The notes under the pieces: generated by a model | Told to the model about the DNA's origin: nothing | What the model saw: the letters and a program-made list of their open reading frames with translations, nothing else | Database searches by the model: none | Program-made: the position numbers and the translations under genes | Part shown: positions 15,095 to 16,588 of the stretch, piece after piece | Layout: the number at the start of each line of letters is the position of its first letter | How positions within the stretch are numbered: position 1 is the first letter of the stretch | From: CAZYPH01 sp964649095 | GTDB lineage: Bacteria > Bdellovibrionota > UBA1018 > UBA923 | Assembly (NCBI GenBank): GCA_964649095.1 | Contig: CAZYPH010000041.1 | Location: 1-16,588 of the forward strand | Direction of reading: 5' to 3' | DNA length: 16,588 bases

Positions 15095-15164
15095 TGCGTG
15101 GCGTTCTCCCTACTTAGTATTTTGTTCAACTTGGTAGTGGAATACTAGTGGGAAAAAATGATCT

Positions 15165-15680
15165 TTATTGAAGTTCCAAGCGGTCTAACACCCCGTTGAT
15201 AAAACTTGGTGTCTCTTGATTGCCAAATTTTTTTGCCATTTCAATAGCTTCGTTAATGGCGACATTACGTGGCAGGTCTTTGCAGAAGCCCACTTCAAAT
15301 GCTCCAAGGCGAAGTAGGGCTAGGTCAACACGGGGCATGCGGTCTAACCGCCAATGCGAGGATACTTTACTGATCGCCGCATCTATTGTGGTCAGGTGAT
15401 TGCGCACGCCGTTAACCAGAGTCCAGGCGTAAGGGTCTGATAAAAAATTAAAACTGCTACAAAAAGCTTCAAAGTGAGAGCGATCGAACTCCGTATCGAA
15501 CTGGCTGGCTGCCTGACTGCGGCTGTAAACAAATTGAAAGGCAATTTCTCGAGAGTGCCTGCGGGATGGGGTTTTTGGGGCTTTAGTGTCGCTTGAGCTC
15601 GTCGTCTCAGCATTGTTTTCTTGGTGTGTATTTTCGAGTGTGTTTTCTGGTGCAGGCGATTTTGAAGATGGAGTTGTCAT
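15165..15680 (-). CDS. nusB: Transcription antitermination protein NusB
   Basis: NusB is the all-helical RNA-binding factor that, with NusE (S10), binds boxA for rRNA antitermination. Recognised by RRHSREIAFQFVYSR (the basic first helix), SSHWRLDRMPRVDLALLRLGAFEV, and the C-terminal NVAINEAIEMAKKFGNQETPSFINGVLDRL, all characteristic. From ATG 15680 (GAG about 6 nt upstream) the protein is 171 residues, against about 140 usual. The excess is an N-terminal, probably disordered extension of about 40 residues rich in Thr, Ser, Glu, Asn and Pro before the first helix. TTG 15704 would add eight more residues. It lies downstream of glyA on the same strand with about 120 bp between, and upstream of the M17-N-like gene. 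In many bacteria nusB follows ribH; no rib gene is seen here. Confidence 0.95.
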   Translation of the reverse strand: MTTPSSKSPAPENTLENTHQENNAETTSSSDTKAPKTPSRRHSREIAFQFVYSRSQAASQFDTEFDRSHFEAFCSSFNFLSDPYAWTLVNGVRNHLTTIDAAISKVSSHWRLDRMPRVDLALLRLGAFEVGFCKDLPRNVAINEAIEMAKKFGNQETPSFINGVLDRLELQ

Positions 15681-15687
15681 ATAATTC

Positions 15688-15798
15688 TCAAGTAAAGTTC
15701 TCAAAAAAACTTAAAGCAGCGCCGCCCAGCATAACACAATTTATTGTAAGACCACCAACGAACACTGCAGTTAACGTTACAACTATCCAAACAATCAA
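15688..15798 (-). CDS. Possible 36-residue membrane microprotein between glyA and nusB
   Basis: In the 122-bp gap an open frame from TTG 15798 to TGA 15688 encodes 36 residues: a continuous hydrophobic segment (LIVWIVVTLTAVFVGGLTIN, then CVMLGGAALS) ending FFENFT, the look of a single-pass or re-entrant membrane peptide. It starts 4 nt after the glyA stop and ends 7 nt before the nusB ATG, spacing typical of a coupled operon gene. Against it: the start is TTG, no clear Shine-Dalgarno is present, and AT-rich spacers often yield hydrophobic chance ORFs. Low confidence. Confidence 0.3.
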   Translation of the reverse strand: MIVWIVVTLTAVFVGGLTINCVMLGGAALSFFENFT

Positions 15799-15802
15799 CG
15801 TG

Positions 15803-16588
15803 TTACTCGATAGTAAATAAAGGGAACGATGCCGAGTAGGCCCGAACATCAGCTTTTATTTGTGCCCAGAGGGCTTCGTTGCTCGGATTCTGCAAGACCA
15901 AATCAATCTTTTCGGCTACCCATTTTAGGTCATTTTCCTTGAAACCCCGGGTAGTTAAAGCTGGTGTGCCCAGACGAATGCCGCTCGTGATAAACGGGCT
16001 TTTTGTATCAAACGGCACTCCGTTTTTATTGACCGTAATGCCAGCAAGGCCCAGTGCGGCCTCAGCTTCTTTTCCAGTCCAGGCGGTAGTAGTGAGATCA
16101 ACCAGCATCAAGTGGTTATCGGTACCGCCCGATACTATGCGGTAGCCTTTATCTGCTAAAGCCCTGGCTAGGGTCTGGGCATTGCGGATAATTTGTCGCG
16201 CGTACGCCTTAAACTGCGGCTTTAGGGCCTCTCCAAAGGCCACGGCCTTTGCGGCAATAACGTGCATCAGGGGGCCGCCTTGGATGCCTGGAAAAATAAG
16301 GCTGTTGATCGCTTTAATATTGTCGGCTGTCGTTAGAATAATGCCGCCGCGAGGGCCACGCAGGGTTTTATGAGTTGTCGAGGTGACGTAATGGGCTGGT
16401 CCAATCGGGGTAGGGTGTTCACCCGCTGCTACGAGGCCGGCAATGTGCGCCATGTCGACGACGAGTTTGGCGCACACTTTATCCGCAATCGTTCGAAAGG
16501 CCTTAAAGTCAATAGTTCTAGAGTACGCCGAAGCGCCAGCCACAATGATGTGCGGTCGTTCCTTCAGAGCGACAGCTTCAATTTCATT
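15803..16588 (-). CDS. glyA: Serine hydroxymethyltransferase, C-terminal 261 residues (5' end outside window)
   Basis: GlyA is the PLP enzyme that interconverts serine and glycine, passing a one-carbon unit to tetrahydrofolate in the cytoplasm. The frame is open to the right edge (upstream residues NEIEAVALKERPHII precede VAGASAYSR), so the gene starts outside; full-length proteins are about 415 residues. Visible motifs: IVAGASAY, VDMAHIAGLVAAG (the Asp and His that hold the PLP ring), TSTTHKTLRGPRGG with the Schiff-base lysine encoded at 16367-16369, and SGIRLGTPALTTRGF with the carboxylate-binding arginine. All key residues present in this part are intact. Translation ends with TAA at 15803-15805. 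nusB lies downstream on the same strand, a housekeeping pairing seen in related forms (glyA-nrdR-rib-nusB) in other bacteria. Confidence 0.97.
   Translation of the reverse strand, partial: NEIEAVALKERPHIIVAGASAYSRTIDFKAFRTIADKVCAKLVVDMAHIAGLVAAGEHPTPIGPAHYVTSTTHKTLRGPRGGIILTTADNIKAINSLIFPGIQGGPLMHVIAAKAVAFGEALKPQFKAYARQIIRNAQTLARALADKGYRIVSGGTDNHLMLVDLTTTAWTGKEAEAALGLAGITVNKNGVPFDTKSPFITSGIRLGTPALTTRGFKENDLKWVAEKIDLVLQNPSNEALWAQIKADVRAYSASFPLFTIE

Noticed and set aside
14583..15137. 184-codon open frame on the plus strand opposite the M17-N-like gene
   Set aside because: Its translation is Cys/Arg/Ser-rich with no domain pattern, and the minus frame has a ribosome site, operon spacing and a plausible domain; it is a shadow.
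15115..15147. Inverted repeat TAGTATT/AATACTA between nusB and the M17-N-like gene as a terminator
   Set aside because: AT-rich 7-bp stem with a loop of about 19 nt and no T-tract in the direction of transcription.
15593..15820. Plus-strand open frame across the nusB start and the glyA-nusB gap
   Set aside because: Composition is that of an antisense shadow; no ribosome site or recognisable feature.
1..16588. CRISPR arrays, tRNA/rRNA genes, transposases, phage or toxin-antitoxin genes
   Set aside because: Looked for on both strands; no regular repeats, cloverleaf-like sequences or family motifs were found.

Overview
The window reads as a chromosomal segment of a Gram-negative bacterium with moderate GC, closely packed genes and many GTG/TTG starts. 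Lipoproteins, TolC-type channels and porin-like beta-barrels show that it has an outer membrane. The standalone HAMP protein, the fibronectin-like/barrel protein and the probable M17-N-domain protein next to nusB remind me of Bdellovibrionota/Oligoflexia or other former deltaproteobacteria. That placement is an inference from style; no marker in the window is decisive.

Layout. Positions 2-5560 (+ strand) form a tight, overlapping run: the 3' end of an unrecognised gene, a predicted outer-membrane lipoprotein, a TolC/CzcC-type outer membrane channel and a CzcA/CusA-type (HME) RND pump. No periplasmic adaptor (CzcB/CusB type) is visible. Facing it (5504-6769, - strand) is a polytopic GT-C-type glycosyltransferase-like protein whose 3' end overlaps the pump gene by 57 bp and whose 5' end overlaps the next + strand gene. 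That next pair (6762-9317, +) is a secreted fibronectin-like/beta-barrel protein and an EamA-family (DMT) transporter.

Positions 9314-11939 (- strand) hold a secreted coiled-coil protein with a C-terminal Ig-like domain, a two-TM HAMP-only protein and a small secreted protein with two CxxC motifs. An intrinsic terminator for the coiled-coil gene lies inside the 3' coding end of the convergent EamA gene. From 12096 to 14233 (+) there is a second TolC-family channel and a translationally coupled outer membrane barrel, preceded by a good sigma70-like promoter with an inverted repeat over its -35 box.

Positions 14241-16588 (- strand) are the housekeeping part: glyA (5' end outside the window), a possible 36-residue membrane microprotein, nusB with a disordered N-terminal extension, a probable freestanding M17-N-like domain protein and a small unknown protein overlapping it.

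Almost everything from 426 to 14233 is envelope machinery: two outer-membrane channels, two barrels, one lipoprotein, three inner-membrane proteins and two secreted proteins. The clearest functional unit is the RND pump with its channel; the obvious puzzle is what replaces the adaptor. No tRNA, rRNA, CRISPR array, insertion sequence or phage gene was seen, and no gene-free stretch exceeds about 165 bases.
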